This document shows positions 16,301 through 25,936 of a stretch of DNA of 64,000 nt, one piece after another (positions within the stretch are counted from its first letter, which is position 1; every line of letters starts with the position of its first letter). The DNA comes from Promicromonospora sp049532985 (GTDB lineage: Bacteria; Actinomycetota; Actinomycetes; Actinomycetales; Cellulomonadaceae), in NCBI RefSeq assembly GCF_049532985.1, contig NZ_CP186693.1, positions 2,480,001 to 2,544,000 on the forward strand. Reading direction: 5' to 3'. Both the position numbers and the translations under genes were made by a program. The notes under the pieces are model-generated. The model had not been told where the DNA came from, did not search any database, and saw only the letters and a program-made list of their open reading frames with translations.

Positions 16301-17148
16301 TGGCCGCCCGAAGCGCGGCCCTCGCTGGCGCGGGCCTGCCGCGGCCCGCCGACCGGGCGGCCTACGAGCACGAGATCGAGGTGCTGCGGCAACGGGAGAA
16401 GGCCCACACGCGCGAGGCGGACGCGATCGCCGCGGCCCGTCGCCGGCTGCCGATGGTCGAGGTGGACGGCGGCTCCGAGCTGCTCGGCCCCGACGGGCCC
16501 GTGACGCTCCTCGACGCGTTCGAAGGGCGCCGCCAGCTGCTGGCCTACTACTTCATGTGGTGGCCGGGCCATCCGGCGGCCGACCAGTGCGAAGGCTGCA
16601 CCTTCTTCACGAACCAGGTGTCCGACCTCTCGGGCCTGCACACGCGCGACATCACCTTCGCGGTCCTCCTCCAGGGCCGGAACGTGACGTACGGCCCCCA
16701 GGACGCTCACCGGTCGTACGACGCGAGCCGGCGCTACCGCGACTTCATGGGCTGGACCATGCCCTGGTACTCCGCCCAGCCGTCCCTCGAGACGCTGCTG
16801 GGTGGTCGCGAGCCCGGCATGTTCTACCTGGTGGGCTACGTCCGCGACGGCGACCGGGTCTTCGAGACCTACTGGACGAGCCGGCGGGGCGTGCAGGCCA
16901 TGGACCACAGCTACGCGCTCATGGACCTCACCGTCTGGGGCCGCCAGGAGTCCTGGGAGGACTCACCTGCCGGCTGGCCGCAGGGCTGTGTCAGCGGGCG
17001 CACCACCGCCGGCGCGCCGGAGTGGACGCCCGCGCCCGACTGGTCGGGCCGCCCGATCGGCCAGTGGCCCCGCCTGGCCGCCGGGCACGACGACGATCTG
17101 GGGCCCGTCGGCCCCGACCACCCGCCCGTGGCACCGCACTGCCACTGA
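16300..17148 (+). CDS. DUF899 thioredoxin-like family protein
   Basis: A 282-residue soluble protein of the DUF899 family (thioredoxin-like fold). Recognisable segments: LPMVEVD, LLAYYFMWWPGHPAADQCEGCTFF, with a CxxC-like cysteine pair, VTYGPQDAHRSYDASRRYRDFMGWTMPWYS and the C-terminal DWSGRPIGQWPR. The biochemical role of the family is not settled; thiol chemistry is plausible from the fold and cysteines. It is the last cistron of the ArsR operon, its ATG overlapping the ArsR stop by one base. Confidence 0.85.
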   Translation: MAARSAALAGAGLPRPADRAAYEHEIEVLRQREKAHTREADAIAAARRRLPMVEVDGGSELLGPDGPVTLLDAFEGRRQLLAYYFMWWPGHPAADQCEGCTFFTNQVSDLSGLHTRDITFAVLLQGRNVTYGPQDAHRSYDASRRYRDFMGWTMPWYSAQPSLETLLGGREPGMFYLVGYVRDGDRVFETYWTSRRGVQAMDHSYALMDLTVWGRQESWEDSPAGWPQGCVSGRTTAGAPEWTPAPDWSGRPIGQWPRLAAGHDDDLGPVGPDHPPVAPHCH

Positions 17149-17158
17149 GGCACTGCGA

Positions 17159-18211
17159 CTATCCGCGGCCGGGCCCGACCACGGTCCACGGCACCGCCTG
17201 GCCCGTGGTCTCGCCCGACAGGGCCGCTCGTGCACACGCACGACCCTGCTCGCGCAGCGAGGCCGCCACCGACCAGACTCCTGCCGTGGCGGCCTCGCGT
17301 GAGGCGTCCCACCCGGTGAGCACCACCTCGCGCGGCACGCGGCTCACGGCGAGACGGGCCCCCAGCGCCAGCTCGTCGCTCATCGCCAGCACCACCACCG
17401 GCCCGGAACCGTCCAGCGTCTCGAACAGCGCCGCGGCGGCATCCTCACCCCGTGCGCGCTGGTTGCGCTCCACCACGGCCACGCGCACGTCGTCCCAGTC
17501 GTGCCCGGCCTGCGTCACCGCATCGCGGTAGCCGGCCAGCCGAGCCCCGGTCACGGGGAACGGGACCGCCTGCGGGTCCGTCAGGTCGGCCGGCAGGTCG
17601 CGGCCGCGCAGGATGCCGCTCGTACGACGCCGGTCCAGCGGGAAGCCGATGACGACAGGGGTGGCCTCGGCCAGCGGCGTCGCCGCCGCGACCGCTGCGG
17701 CCGCCGCGCGGTCGTCCGGCCCGATGCACGCGACCCCCGGGTGGGCGGGACCACCCTGGATGGCGGCGGGCCGACCGCTGCCCGCGACGGCGGCGAGCAC
17801 CGGGTCGTCGGCCACCGTGGTCCACAGCACGTAACCGTCCACGGCCGCGGCCAGCACCCGGTCGACGTCCGAGGCGTCCCCTCGGGTGGGGATCAGCACC
17901 AGTCCTGTGTCCTCGCCCACGCAGACGTCGGAGATCCCGGCCAGGAACTGCGCCGCCTGCGGGTCGTCGAAGAGGTAGGACAGGTGCTCGCCGACCACCA
18001 CGCCCAGCTGCCGGGTGCGCCCCGAGCGCAGGGCGCGCGCGGTGCTGTCGGGGCGGTAGCCCAGCTGCGCGGCGGCCTCCAGCACCCGGTTCCGGGTGGC
18101 CTCGGCCACGCGCGCGGGGTGGTTGAAGGCGTAGGAGACCGTCATCGGCGCGACGCCCGCCCGCGCGGCCACGTCCTTCACGGTGGGGCGACGGCGGGCA
18201 GGTGTGGACAC
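17159..18211 (-). CDS. LacI-family transcriptional regulator
   Basis: A 350-residue repressor. The N-terminal HTH is classic: TVKDVAARAGVAPMTVSYAFNHPARVAEATRNRVLEAAAQLGYRPD in part, followed by the hinge STARALRSGRTRQLGVVVG and a periplasmic-binding-like sensor domain. The GTG start places the HTH at the very N-terminus, as usual. It diverges from an MFS gene across a 32-bp gap holding an 11-bp palindrome. Control of that transporter and of itself is likely. The effector, possibly a sugar or nucleoside, is unknown. Confidence 0.93.
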   Translation of the reverse strand: MSTPARRRPTVKDVAARAGVAPMTVSYAFNHPARVAEATRNRVLEAAAQLGYRPDSTARALRSGRTRQLGVVVGEHLSYLFDDPQAAQFLAGISDVCVGEDTGLVLIPTRGDASDVDRVLAAAVDGYVLWTTVADDPVLAAVAGSGRPAAIQGGPAHPGVACIGPDDRAAAAAVAAATPLAEATPVVIGFPLDRRRTSGILRGRDLPADLTDPQAVPFPVTGARLAGYRDAVTQAGHDWDDVRVAVVERNQRARGEDAAAALFETLDGSGPVVVLAMSDELALGARLAVSRVPREVVLTGWDASREAATAGVWSVAASLREQGRACARAALSGETTGQAVPWTVVGPGRG

Positions 18212-18230
18212 GGCCACAGCATACCTGTGT

Positions 18231-18241
18231 ATCGTTACGAT
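18231..18241. promoter_or_regulatory. LacI-type operator candidate
   Basis: ATCGTTACGAT, a perfect palindrome with a central base, lies between the divergent LacI and MFS genes and ends two bases before the MFS start codon. Position and symmetry fit a LacI-family operator for both genes. Confidence 0.5.
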
Positions 18242-18243
18242 CC

Positions 18244-19500
18244 ATGAGTCGCGACCCGGTCCGCCCCGAGCAGGGACCACTCCTCCTCGACGCTCGTGCC
18301 ACCTACGCGCCCTACGCGGCGTTCGCCGCGTTCGGCATCTTCTGGGGTGCGTGGGGGGCCGCTCTGCCGGTGCTGCGCACCCAGGCAGGGGTCAGCGACG
18401 GCCAGTTCGGCACCGCCCTGCTCTTCGTCGGCCTGGGGGCGTTGCCGTCCATGGCCTTCACCGGGCGGGCGGTGGACCGCTTCGGGCTCCGCGTCGCGGC
18501 GTGGCTGCTGGCGGCGCTGGCGGGTACCGGCCTGCTCATCACCGCCGGTGCCCACGGGATGGTGCCGCTGGTCATCGGCATGCTCGTGGTCGGCGCTGCC
18601 TCCGGCGCCGCGGACGTGGCCATCAACACCCTCGCCGGGCGCGCCGAGCACGCGACCGCCAGACCCCTGCTCACCCGGTCCCACGGGCTGTTCTCCGTGG
18701 GCGTGGTCGTCGCCAGCCTGTCCACGGGTGCGCTGCTGGGCGCGGGACTGACGCCGACCGCGACGTTCACCGTGGTCGCGGTGGTGATGCTCGCCCTGGC
18801 GGCAGCCGCGTGGCGGACCAGCACGTCGCTGCACGTGCCGGCTCCGCCGAGCGACACCGGCACCCCCACCGATGCCGACGAGGGCGGTACCGGGCTCCGG
18901 CACGCGCTGCGCCGGATCGGCCCGGCCTCGCCCCTGCTGGTCGTGGGGCTGGTGGCGGCCCTGGCGTACGCCATCGAGAACGCCCACCAGAGCTGGGGTG
19001 CGGTGATGCTCACCGACACCTTCGCCGCACCACCCCAGGTGGCGGCCGCCGCCCCGGCAGCCTTTGCCGCCACCGCCGCGCTCGCGCGCCTGAGCCTGGC
19101 CCCCCTGTCCCGCAGCCACCCCACCGCGGTGCTGCTCGGCGGCGGCGTGCTGGCCACCGCGGGCACCGCGATGCTGGCCGTCGCACCCTCGGTCGCGGTG
19201 GCCCTGGCCGGGCTGGTGCTGGCCGCCCTGGGCACCGCGACGCTCTTCCCCACGCTGCTCAGCCGCAGCCTGCGCCGCACCGACCCCGCCCGGCACGGCC
19301 GGGCCACCTCCCGGGTCGCGACCACGGCCTACCTGGGCTTCCTGCTCGGCCCGGCGTACGTGGGCCTGCTGGCCGAGAAGAGCGACCTGCGCGGGGCTCT
19401 GCTGGGCGTCGCCGCGCTCGCTCTGGTCTTCACCGTGACCGCGGCACCGGTCAGCGCCTGGGCCGCCAGGCGAGGCGCCGACCGTGAGCCGGTTGCCTAG
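18244..19500 (+). CDS. MFS transporter (fucose/FucP- or YbjJ-like)
   Basis: A 418-residue major facilitator with about 12 helices in two halves separated by a hydrophilic loop (about 195-225). The N-terminus AAFAAFGIFWGAWGAALPVLRTQAGVSDGQFG, and the loop motif TGRAVDRFGLRV between helices 2 and 3, match the YbjJ-type group, whose substrates are poorly known. It diverges from a LacI-type regulator that probably controls it. Its TAG stop overlaps the stop of the converging GH92 gene by two bases. Confidence 0.88.
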   Translation: MSRDPVRPEQGPLLLDARATYAPYAAFAAFGIFWGAWGAALPVLRTQAGVSDGQFGTALLFVGLGALPSMAFTGRAVDRFGLRVAAWLLAALAGTGLLITAGAHGMVPLVIGMLVVGAASGAADVAINTLAGRAEHATARPLLTRSHGLFSVGVVVASLSTGALLGAGLTPTATFTVVAVVMLALAAAAWRTSTSLHVPAPPSDTGTPTDADEGGTGLRHALRRIGPASPLLVVGLVAALAYAIENAHQSWGAVMLTDTFAAPPQVAAAAPAAFAATAALARLSLAPLSRSHPTAVLLGGGVLATAGTAMLAVAPSVAVALAGLVLAALGTATLFPTLLSRSLRRTDPARHGRATSRVATTAYLGFLLGPAYVGLLAEKSDLRGALLGVAALALVFTVTAAPVSAWAARRGADREPVA

Positions 19501-22500
19501 CCCGCAGCCGCATAGGACGCCGTCCTGTCGGCCGTGACCGTCTCGTCGCCGACCTGCCCGGTGACGGTGACCCTCACCTCGCCGGCCGGGATCGACGCCT
19601 GGCGCGAGCTCATCGACACGTTCGCCGACGCTCCCGGCTGCACCGCGGTGAACGACCGCGAGCCGTAGGGCGTCTCGACCTCGAGGTCGAGGGCGATGTC
19701 CGCGCCGTTCGTCACCGCGACGGACACGTACTGCTTGCCCACCAGGGTGCGCGTCGTGGCGGACACCGACACCTGCCGGGCGGCCCTCCACGTCAGCTGG
19801 CCCGCTGCGGCGTCGAGCACGCGCTGCGCCTCGTCGGCCTCGTCCTGCGTCGGCCGATCGGCCGCGGCGACCCGCCTGGCCTCGTCGAGCGCGGCGCGGA
19901 AGACGGCGAAGTCGATGGAGACGTACCGGTCCTCGCGGGCGAGCAGCGGTCCGGCGGCAGCGATGGCCTCGTTCAGGCCCGTGAGGTCGACCTCCGGGAC
20001 CTCCTGGGGATCCGGGCCGAACTCGTACCACTGCAGGTTCGCGACGTAGTTGAACTCCTGCCCCGGGACGGCGTCCGCCCGCATGACGACGAACAGCGTG
20101 TGCGTGCCGGAGACCGGCTCGTCCAGCTCCGCCGTCGTCTCCATGTAGCTGGCCCACCCACCGGTCTTCGGCAGCTCGACCGTCCCGACGCGCGTCGCCT
20201 CGCTCACCTCGTCGAGATAGAGCTCGAGCCGGCGGTTGTCGCCCACGCGCTCGTCGCGGGTGGATGCGCTGACCGTGACCCGGGTGAGGGGGTCCGGGCC
20301 GAGGTCCCGGCTGTCGTAGGTCAGCCGGCCCCCGTCCCAGGTGCCACCGACGTTGCCGGCGGGCGGCTCACCGCCCTCCTTCTTCAGGCCGTTGCCGTTG
20401 TCGGCGTCATAGGTCTCGGCCTCGATCCGCACGGGTTCGGCCGTCACCGGGCCGTCCTCGGCCGTCGCGAGGAACTGCACCAGGTCGACGTTCGCGACCC
20501 ACGAGTTCGGCTGGGCCGGGTCGGGCGTGCCGGCGAAGACGAAGTAGACGCGGTTCGATCCGTCGAGCACCTCGGGACGGTCGACCGCCGCCTCGGCGGT
20601 GACGTAGTCGTCCCACCCGCCGGTGACGTCCAGGTCGACCGTGGCGGCGACGGGACCGTCCACGGCACCGACGCGCACCTCGACACGCTCGTCCGTGGCG
20701 CTGTCGTCGGGGTGGTTGGCGTAGCGCACCCTGACCCGCTCGGGGAGCTTCGCGCCGAAGTCGAGGCCGTCGAACGCGATCCAGGAACCGACCTGGACGC
20801 CGCCGATGTTGCCGTTCTCCGGGCTCAGCCGTCCGCCCGAGGACTCGTCGAACTCCTCCGCCTCGAGCACCCGGTAGGGCGTCGGCGTGATCCGCAGGGC
20901 GTCCGCCGCCCGCGTGAGCCGGTCGAGCGCCGACCGCAGGTCGTCGTCCGACGCCGACTCGGTCGCGAGCACCTGCGCCGCGCCGTCCCGGGCCGCCGTG
21001 AACGCGGAGAAGGACGCCGAGGAGTACGCCCCGCGGACGACGAGCCCGGCCTCGGTCAGCAGTGCGCCGAGCCGCTCGCGCCACCGCTGGTCCCGCTCGA
21101 CGGTGACGGTCGCCAGGCCGGAGATGCCGTCGCCCCGGACGCTCGCCGCCGGCGTCGCGTCGAAGGCCGTGTCGGCGAGGTCCAGGCCGAAGGCGGCGCG
21201 CTGCGCGTCGCCGAGCGAACCGGTCAGCCGCAGCGTCACCCGGTGCGCGTCGTCCAGGATCGCGGTCGCCGCCACGCCCGCGGGGAGACCGGGGAGCGCC
21301 AGCGCGCCGTCCGCGACGAGGTCACGCCCGGCCGCCCCCGCGAAGCGGGCGCCCGTCAGCGTGAGCGTCGCGGAGACGTCGACCGCACCGTCGGCGGCCG
21401 CCGTGAGCCGGGTCCGGTCCATCGTCAGCCTCGGGCCGTCGAAGTCCACCCGGAACACGAACTCACGGCTACCGGTCGAGGGCGGGCGCGAGAAGGCCTC
21501 CTCGGAGATCGCGACCGTGAGGTCGTCGATGCCGTCGAGCTCCCCGGAGCGCTCCGCCGAGCCCTCGAGCGACAGCCGCACGCGGCGGTCGCCCGTCCGC
21601 TCGGTGACGAGGGTCAGCCCCGCGGGCACGTTGTCGGCGGCGACGGCGGCGGCGAGGCTGTCGCCGTCGGCGAACGTGCCGTTCGCGAGCGTCAGGTCGA
21701 TGCTGTTGCCGATCGACCCGTCACCGGCCTGCGCCTCGGTGAACGTCCGCGACGACACCGAGACGGCGCTGATCGGGTCGTAGACCGAGCTCGGCAGCTC
21801 GTCGCTCAGCGACGGTGCCGCCACCCCGTCGGCGGCCCAGCCGGAGGGCTCCTCCCCCATCCGGAAGCTCAGCTCGCCCCCGGTGGTGAGCTGGTCGTAC
21901 GTCACCCAGGTGCGTTCGAACGACGCACCGTCCAGGCGTGCCGACTGGATGTAGTAGGCCTCGGGCGACACCCCGTCCGCGGAGATCTCGAAGGTCCGGC
22001 CGGAGGGATAGCTGATCCGTACGTTCTCGAAGAACGGCGTGCCGATCTGGTACTCGTCGGATCCGGCGGCCACGGGGAACAGGCCCAGCGCGGCCGCGAC
22101 GAACGTGGACGACATGGTTCCGGTGTCGTTGTCCATCGTGGGCAGGAAGCCCTGCGGATCGTTCCGGAACACCTTCGTCCGCACCGGCGGGGTGAGCTCA
22201 CCACCGCTCGACGGCGCCTCGTGCGTGCTGCCGGTCGCGATGTAGCGGTTCCACGTCTCCTTCGTGTAGATGCTCCGCACCCAGTGCTGGGTCCTGGCCG
22301 GGGCGCCGACGTAGTTGAACAGGTACGGCGCCTGCAGGTCGATCTCGTTCGCGTTGGCGTGCAGCATGCGCCTGCCGTCCTCGGGCGCGTGCTCGCCGAA
22401 CATGAAGCCGAGCGCCTTCCGCGCGGTCTCCTCGCCGCCCATCTTGCCGATGAGCCCGCCCATGTCGGCCGCGGTGTACCAGTGGTACTGCCACAGCGTG

Positions 22501-24188
22501 CCCTGGTAGAGGTTCGCGGCCTCGAACCGCTCGGGGTCCGCGTCGACCCAGACACCGTTCGCGTCCTTGGGGAAGATCAGTCCGGTCGTGGTGCCGTCGG
22601 CCAGGGTGACGGCATCCGGCTTGAACAGGTTCGTCCAGTTGGCGGCGCGCAGACGGTACCGCTGCGCCTCGTCCGTCTTCCCGAGCGCGTCGGCGATGGT
22701 CGCCATGGCGCGGTCGTCGTAGGCGGTGCCCAGCGTGTCGTCCACCTCGTTCGCGATGTAGCCGCGGCGTGCGTTCCCCTCGTCGGCGTACCCGCCCTGC
22801 GACTGCGAGACGAGGGCGGGCCAGGCCTGGGCGAGGCCGCGCAGCTGAGCGCCCTTGGCGATCGCGTCCGCCACGACGACGGCCGCGCGCTCGAACCGTA
22901 CGGTGGGCACCGAGTGGGTGACGTTCGACAAGGAGCCCTTTCCGGTGCTCGCGAACGATCCGTAGAGGTCGACCACCGACTGGGCCATGTCGCGGAACAC
23001 CTCGGGGTACCCGACCGCGAGGATCTCGTACTTGCGGAAGTCGTCCCAGAACCCCCAGCCGTCGTAGTGCGTGTAACCGTCGGCCTGGTGCACCTCGCCG
23101 TCGAGGCCGCGGTACGTGCCGCTCGTGCTCGTCGCGTTCACCGGGGTCCCGAACATGCGGTACAGGTGCGTGTAGAACAGCGTCCGCAGCTCGCCGTCCG
23201 GATCGCTCGTGGCGGACGCCGTCACGGCGAGCCTGCCGAGGATCTCGTTCCACGCGGCCCGCGTCTCCTCGCGCACCTGCTCGAAGGAGCGGTCCCCCAT
23301 CTCGGCGGCCAGGTCGGTCCTCGCCTGCTCGACGCTGATCGGCGACACGGCCACCGTGAGCCCCACCTGCTGCCCCGCCTCGACCTCGAAGTCGACGACC
23401 GCGCCGACGTCGGTGCCCTCGCGCTGCGGTTGCGTGGTGAGGTCACCGGATCCGGCCCAGGTGCGCACGGCCGTGGCCGGGGCCGTCGTCTCGACGTAGT
23501 AGTACATCCGGTAGTCGTAGCCGTTGAAGTGGCCCGTGAAGTCGCCGGAGAGCGCGACGCGCCCGTCGTCCAGCGTCTCGTACCCGAGCGAGGCGCCCTT
23601 GCGGCTCGTGAAGTTGTTGCGCAGGTCGAGCACGAGGGAGGCGGTCCCGGCCGTCGAGAACGTGAAGCGGTCCTGCCCCGTGCGCACGTCCGTGGTGGCC
23701 TCGGCGCGGATCGCGCCGGCGTCGGTCGCGAGGTCGACGGCGTAGTACCCCGGCTCGGCCTCCTCGTCCGCGTGGCTGTAGTCCTTCGCGTAGGTGCCGG
23801 TCCCCGGGCGGCTCGTGTACTCCTGGTAGGTCGGCACGACGAGGAGGTCGCCACCGGCGCCCGAGCCGCCCACGCCGTTGAGGTTGGTGTGCGTGAAGCC
23901 CGCGATCTGGTCCTCGGCGTGGTCGTAGCCCGAGTGCGAGCGGCCCGGAGCCGTCATCGGGTTGATCTTGACGATCGAGTTCGGTGCCTCGGCGCCGACG
24001 AGGTCCTGGCCGAAGTCGTCCTCGGTCGAGACGAAGGAGTTGACGAGACCGGCGTAGTCGGTCTCGTCCACCACCGCCGCGGCGGCGGCCGGTCCGGTGC
24101 CGGCGGAGACGCCGGCGAGACCGGCTCCGGTCAGGGCGAGCGCCGCGAGCGCGGCGAGCAGACGGGCAGGACGAGATGCGTGGGACAT
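19497..24188 (-). CDS. Giant secreted GH92 alpha-mannosidase with CBM6-like, FIVAR-like and shared C-terminal domains
   Basis: A 1,563-residue exported exo-alpha-mannosidase. Signal peptide 1-36; GH92 N-terminal and catalytic domains about 45-790, including VNSFVSTEDDFGQD, HTNLNGVG, YDGWGFWDDFRKYEIL, GNARRGYIANEVDDT and FLPTMDNDTGTMSSTFV; beta-rich Ig-like region about 800-1090; two CBM6-like modules (about 1103-1236 and 1252-1388); a FIVAR-like helical repeat (about 1395-1465); and a C-terminal domain (1469-1563) also found on the phosphatase upstream. There is no LPxTG. GH92 enzymes remove alpha-linked mannose from mannans or N-glycans with Ca2+. Start is ATG behind GGAGAAA. Upstream in-frame codons belong to the DUF916 gene region and were not used. 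Confidence 0.93.
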   Translation of the reverse strand: MSHASRPARLLAALAALALTGAGLAGVSAGTGPAAAAAVVDETDYAGLVNSFVSTEDDFGQDLVGAEAPNSIVKINPMTAPGRSHSGYDHAEDQIAGFTHTNLNGVGGSGAGGDLLVVPTYQEYTSRPGTGTYAKDYSHADEEAEPGYYAVDLATDAGAIRAEATTDVRTGQDRFTFSTAGTASLVLDLRNNFTSRKGASLGYETLDDGRVALSGDFTGHFNGYDYRMYYYVETTAPATAVRTWAGSGDLTTQPQREGTDVGAVVDFEVEAGQQVGLTVAVSPISVEQARTDLAAEMGDRSFEQVREETRAAWNEILGRLAVTASATSDPDGELRTLFYTHLYRMFGTPVNATSTSGTYRGLDGEVHQADGYTHYDGWGFWDDFRKYEILAVGYPEVFRDMAQSVVDLYGSFASTGKGSLSNVTHSVPTVRFERAAVVVADAIAKGAQLRGLAQAWPALVSQSQGGYADEGNARRGYIANEVDDTLGTAYDDRAMATIADALGKTDEAQRYRLRAANWTNLFKPDAVTLADGTTTGLIFPKDANGVWVDADPERFEAANLYQGTLWQYHWYTAADMGGLIGKMGGEETARKALGFMFGEHAPEDGRRMLHANANEIDLQAPYLFNYVGAPARTQHWVRSIYTKETWNRYIATGSTHEAPSSGGELTPPVRTKVFRNDPQGFLPTMDNDTGTMSSTFVAAALGLFPVAAGSDEYQIGTPFFENVRISYPSGRTFEISADGVSPEAYYIQSARLDGASFERTWVTYDQLTTGGELSFRMGEEPSGWAADGVAAPSLSDELPSSVYDPISAVSVSSRTFTEAQAGDGSIGNSIDLTLANGTFADGDSLAAAVAADNVPAGLTLVTERTGDRRVRLSLEGSAERSGELDGIDDLTVAISEEAFSRPPSTGSREFVFRVDFDGPRLTMDRTRLTAAADGAVDVSATLTLTGARFAGAAGRDLVADGALALPGLPAGVAATAILDDAHRVTLRLTGSLGDAQRAAFGLDLADTAFDATPAASVRGDGISGLATVTVERDQRWRERLGALLTEAGLVVRGAYSSASFSAFTAARDGAAQVLATESASDDDLRSALDRLTRAADALRITPTPYRVLEAEEFDESSGGRLSPENGNIGGVQVGSWIAFDGLDFGAKLPERVRVRYANHPDDSATDERVEVRVGAVDGPVAATVDLDVTGGWDDYVTAEAAVDRPEVLDGSNRVYFVFAGTPDPAQPNSWVANVDLVQFLATAEDGPVTAEPVRIEAETYDADNGNGLKKEGGEPPAGNVGGTWDGGRLTYDSRDLGPDPLTRVTVSASTRDERVGDNRRLELYLDEVSEATRVGTVELPKTGGWASYMETTAELDEPVSGTHTLFVVMRADAVPGQEFNYVANLQWYEFGPDPQEVPEVDLTGLNEAIAAAGPLLAREDRYVSIDFAVFRAALDEARRVAAADRPTQDEADEAQRVLDAAAGQLTWRAARQVSVSATTRTLVGKQYVSVAVTNGADIALDLEVETPYGSRSFTAVQPGASANVSMSSRQASIPAGEVRVTVTGQVGDETVTADRTASYAAAG

Positions 24189-24217
24189 GACCAGGGTTTC
24201 TCCGGCTCGGTGGGGTG

Positions 24218-25231
24218 TCAGGGGTGGGGGACGCCGGCCTCGGCGAGCGCCTCCGCGCGCGCCCGTGCGACCAGCTCCTCGGTCCGCCGCCGGCCGCGAC
24301 GACGGTGCAGGGCGGACCAGGTCGCCAGGAGCGCCGCCAGGAGCAGGACGAGCAGCTGCGGCCACGGCATCGCGAGCACGGTCGTCCGCGCGCTCGCCGG
24401 CTCGACGCCGCCGAACGAGAGCTCGTCGGAGACGGGCACGGGCTGCGCCACCACGGTCACGTCGTAGGCGCCGAGCGGCCAGGCCTCCGTGAGGCGGACG
24501 GTCCCGTGCCGCGTCTGCCCGGGCGCGATCTCGACGATCTCCGCCCCCTGCACGGTGCGATCTCGGAGGCCGAACGGGCCGGACAGGGTGATCTCGGGCC
24601 GGGCGTTCAGGCGCATGTTCCCCGTGTTCCGGAGCGCATACGCGACCTCGACCACGCCCGCCTCGAAGGGATTCGGACGGCCTGTGTAGGAGGCCGACGC
24701 CGCCAGGCCGAGCGACGGGTCGAGCTCGCCCGTGACCCGTGTCATCACCCGGAACCCGACCCGCGACTCGACCCCGACCTCGCCCCCGCCCGTCGAGTGC
24801 ACGCTCGCGGCGACACCGGCGGCGTGGTCGCCCGGCTCGGCGTCGTCCGGGACGGTGACGGTGAACGGCACCACCTCGGCCGCGCCCCCGGGGACGGTCA
24901 CGCTCTCCGGCAGCTCGATCCAGCGGCCGGCAGCGACCGACTCCTGGTCGGAGGGCAGCATGTTGAAGCGGCCGGTCTCGGTGAAGTACCCGTCCGCGGA
25001 GGACAGCCGGAACTCCACCGTCTCGTCGCCGTGGTTGGTGACGACCATGTGCTCGGTGCGCGACTGACCGGGGTCCGCCTCCCACTCGACCCAGGCACGA
25101 CCGTCCTCGCCGTTCTCGTCGCCGGGACGCACCGACCACGTCACGGCGTCGCCCTCGGCGGCGGCAGGCGCGGCCACGAGTGCCGAGGCGGCGACGAGCG
25201 TCAGGCCGGCGAGCGTGGCGAGCGCGTTCAC
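24218..25231 (-). CDS. DUF916-like (WxL-associated) surface protein with C-terminal anchor
   Basis: A 337-residue cell-envelope protein. Signal peptide 1-25; an Ig-like domain with the DUF916 pattern (TWSVRPGDENGEDGRAWVEW in part, SRTEHMVVTNHGDETVEFRLSSADGYFTETGRF in part); a second beta domain from about 170 (MTRVTGELDPSLGL onward, DUF3324-like); one TM helix (about 290-308) and a basic tail HRRRGRRR. In Firmicutes such proteins bind peptidoglycan and partner WxL proteins. The GTG overlaps the upstream WxL-type gene's stop (GTGA), so the pair is coupled. A GH92 gene follows after 29 bases. Confidence 0.82.
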   Translation of the reverse strand: MNALATLAGLTLVAASALVAAPAAAEGDAVTWSVRPGDENGEDGRAWVEWEADPGQSRTEHMVVTNHGDETVEFRLSSADGYFTETGRFNMLPSDQESVAAGRWIELPESVTVPGGAAEVVPFTVTVPDDAEPGDHAAGVAASVHSTGGGEVGVESRVGFRVMTRVTGELDPSLGLAASASYTGRPNPFEAGVVEVAYALRNTGNMRLNARPEITLSGPFGLRDRTVQGAEIVEIAPGQTRHGTVRLTEAWPLGAYDVTVVAQPVPVSDELSFGGVEPASARTTVLAMPWPQLLVLLLAALLATWSALHRRRGRRRTEELVARARAEALAEAGVPHP

Positions 25232-25839
25232 TCGAACAACGACAGGGTGATCGTCGAGGAGTAGCTTCCGGCCGTCACGTCCGCCGGGACCACGAGGTCC
25301 AGGTCGGCGACCGCGCTGAACCTGCCGCCCGCGGCGTTGGCGTCGGCCGACTCCGCGAGGTACAGCAGCTCCTGGTCACCCAGACCCGGGTCCGACGGAG
25401 CCACGTCGCCGCCGACCTCGACGAAGGGCTCCCCCTCGCCCTCGCCCGCGACGAGCCGGGGCGACCAGCCGAGGTGGCTCGCCTCGATCGTGTTCTGGCC
25501 CTCCTCGTCGTGGAAGTCGCTCGCGGTGCCCATCACGTACCAGAAGGCGCCGTCCGGGATGTCGCCGGGCGCACGGGTGTCGGTCACCGTGACCTTCGGC
25601 AGGGTGCCGGTGAAGACGCGCTCCAGCCCCGTCGATGGGCCCTCGGTGAGGACGGTCGAGTCGCTCTCGACCGTCATCGCGAGGGATCCCGGGCCGGTGA
25701 GCGGCTCGATCTCCACGCCGACGTCGATGCTCCGGGTGTTCTGGTCGTCGTCGGCCATGGCGGCCGAGCCCGCCGACGCGAGCAGCGCGGCGCCGAAGGC
25801 GATCACGCTGCCGCGCAGCACGAGGGTGTTCTTGTCCAC
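25228..25839 (-). CDS. WxL-like secreted surface protein
   Basis: A 203-residue exported beta-rich protein. The signal peptide ends near 32 (SAGSAAMA). The rest resembles WxL-type domains: an opening IDVGVEIEPLTGPGSLAMTV strand, a central HLGWSPRL, and the terminal LVVPADVTAGSYSSTITLSLFE pattern typical of this group in actinobacteria. In low-GC Gram-positives WxL domains bind the cell wall non-covalently with DUF916 partners, which is exactly the next gene. The GTG start was chosen because it puts the signal peptide at the N-terminus. Confidence 0.75.
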   Translation of the reverse strand: MDKNTLVLRGSVIAFGAALLASAGSAAMADDDQNTRSIDVGVEIEPLTGPGSLAMTVESDSTVLTEGPSTGLERVFTGTLPKVTVTDTRAPGDIPDGAFWYVMGTASDFHDEEGQNTIEASHLGWSPRLVAGEGEGEPFVEVGGDVAPSDPGLGDQELLYLAESADANAAGGRFSAVADLDLVVPADVTAGSYSSTITLSLFE

Positions 25840-25936
25840 GTTCGTTCTCTCCTGGTTCCGGGTCCTGTCGTCGCGAGGCCGCACGGCGTCGCGTGAGGGT
25901 TCGGGCGTTCGGGCGTGCTGGTCCGGGCGCTGCGGC

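Noticed and set aside
20100..24467. A 1,455-codon open frame on the plus strand opposite the GH92 gene
   Set aside because: Its product is low-complexity Arg/Gly/Val-rich sequence, an antisense by-product of high-GC codon bias; the minus strand encodes a clearly recognisable enzyme.
24189..25139. N-terminal extension of the GH92 frame by about 300 codons
   Set aside because: The extension is the shadow of the DUF916-like gene; the signal peptide and ribosome site sit at the ATG at 24188.
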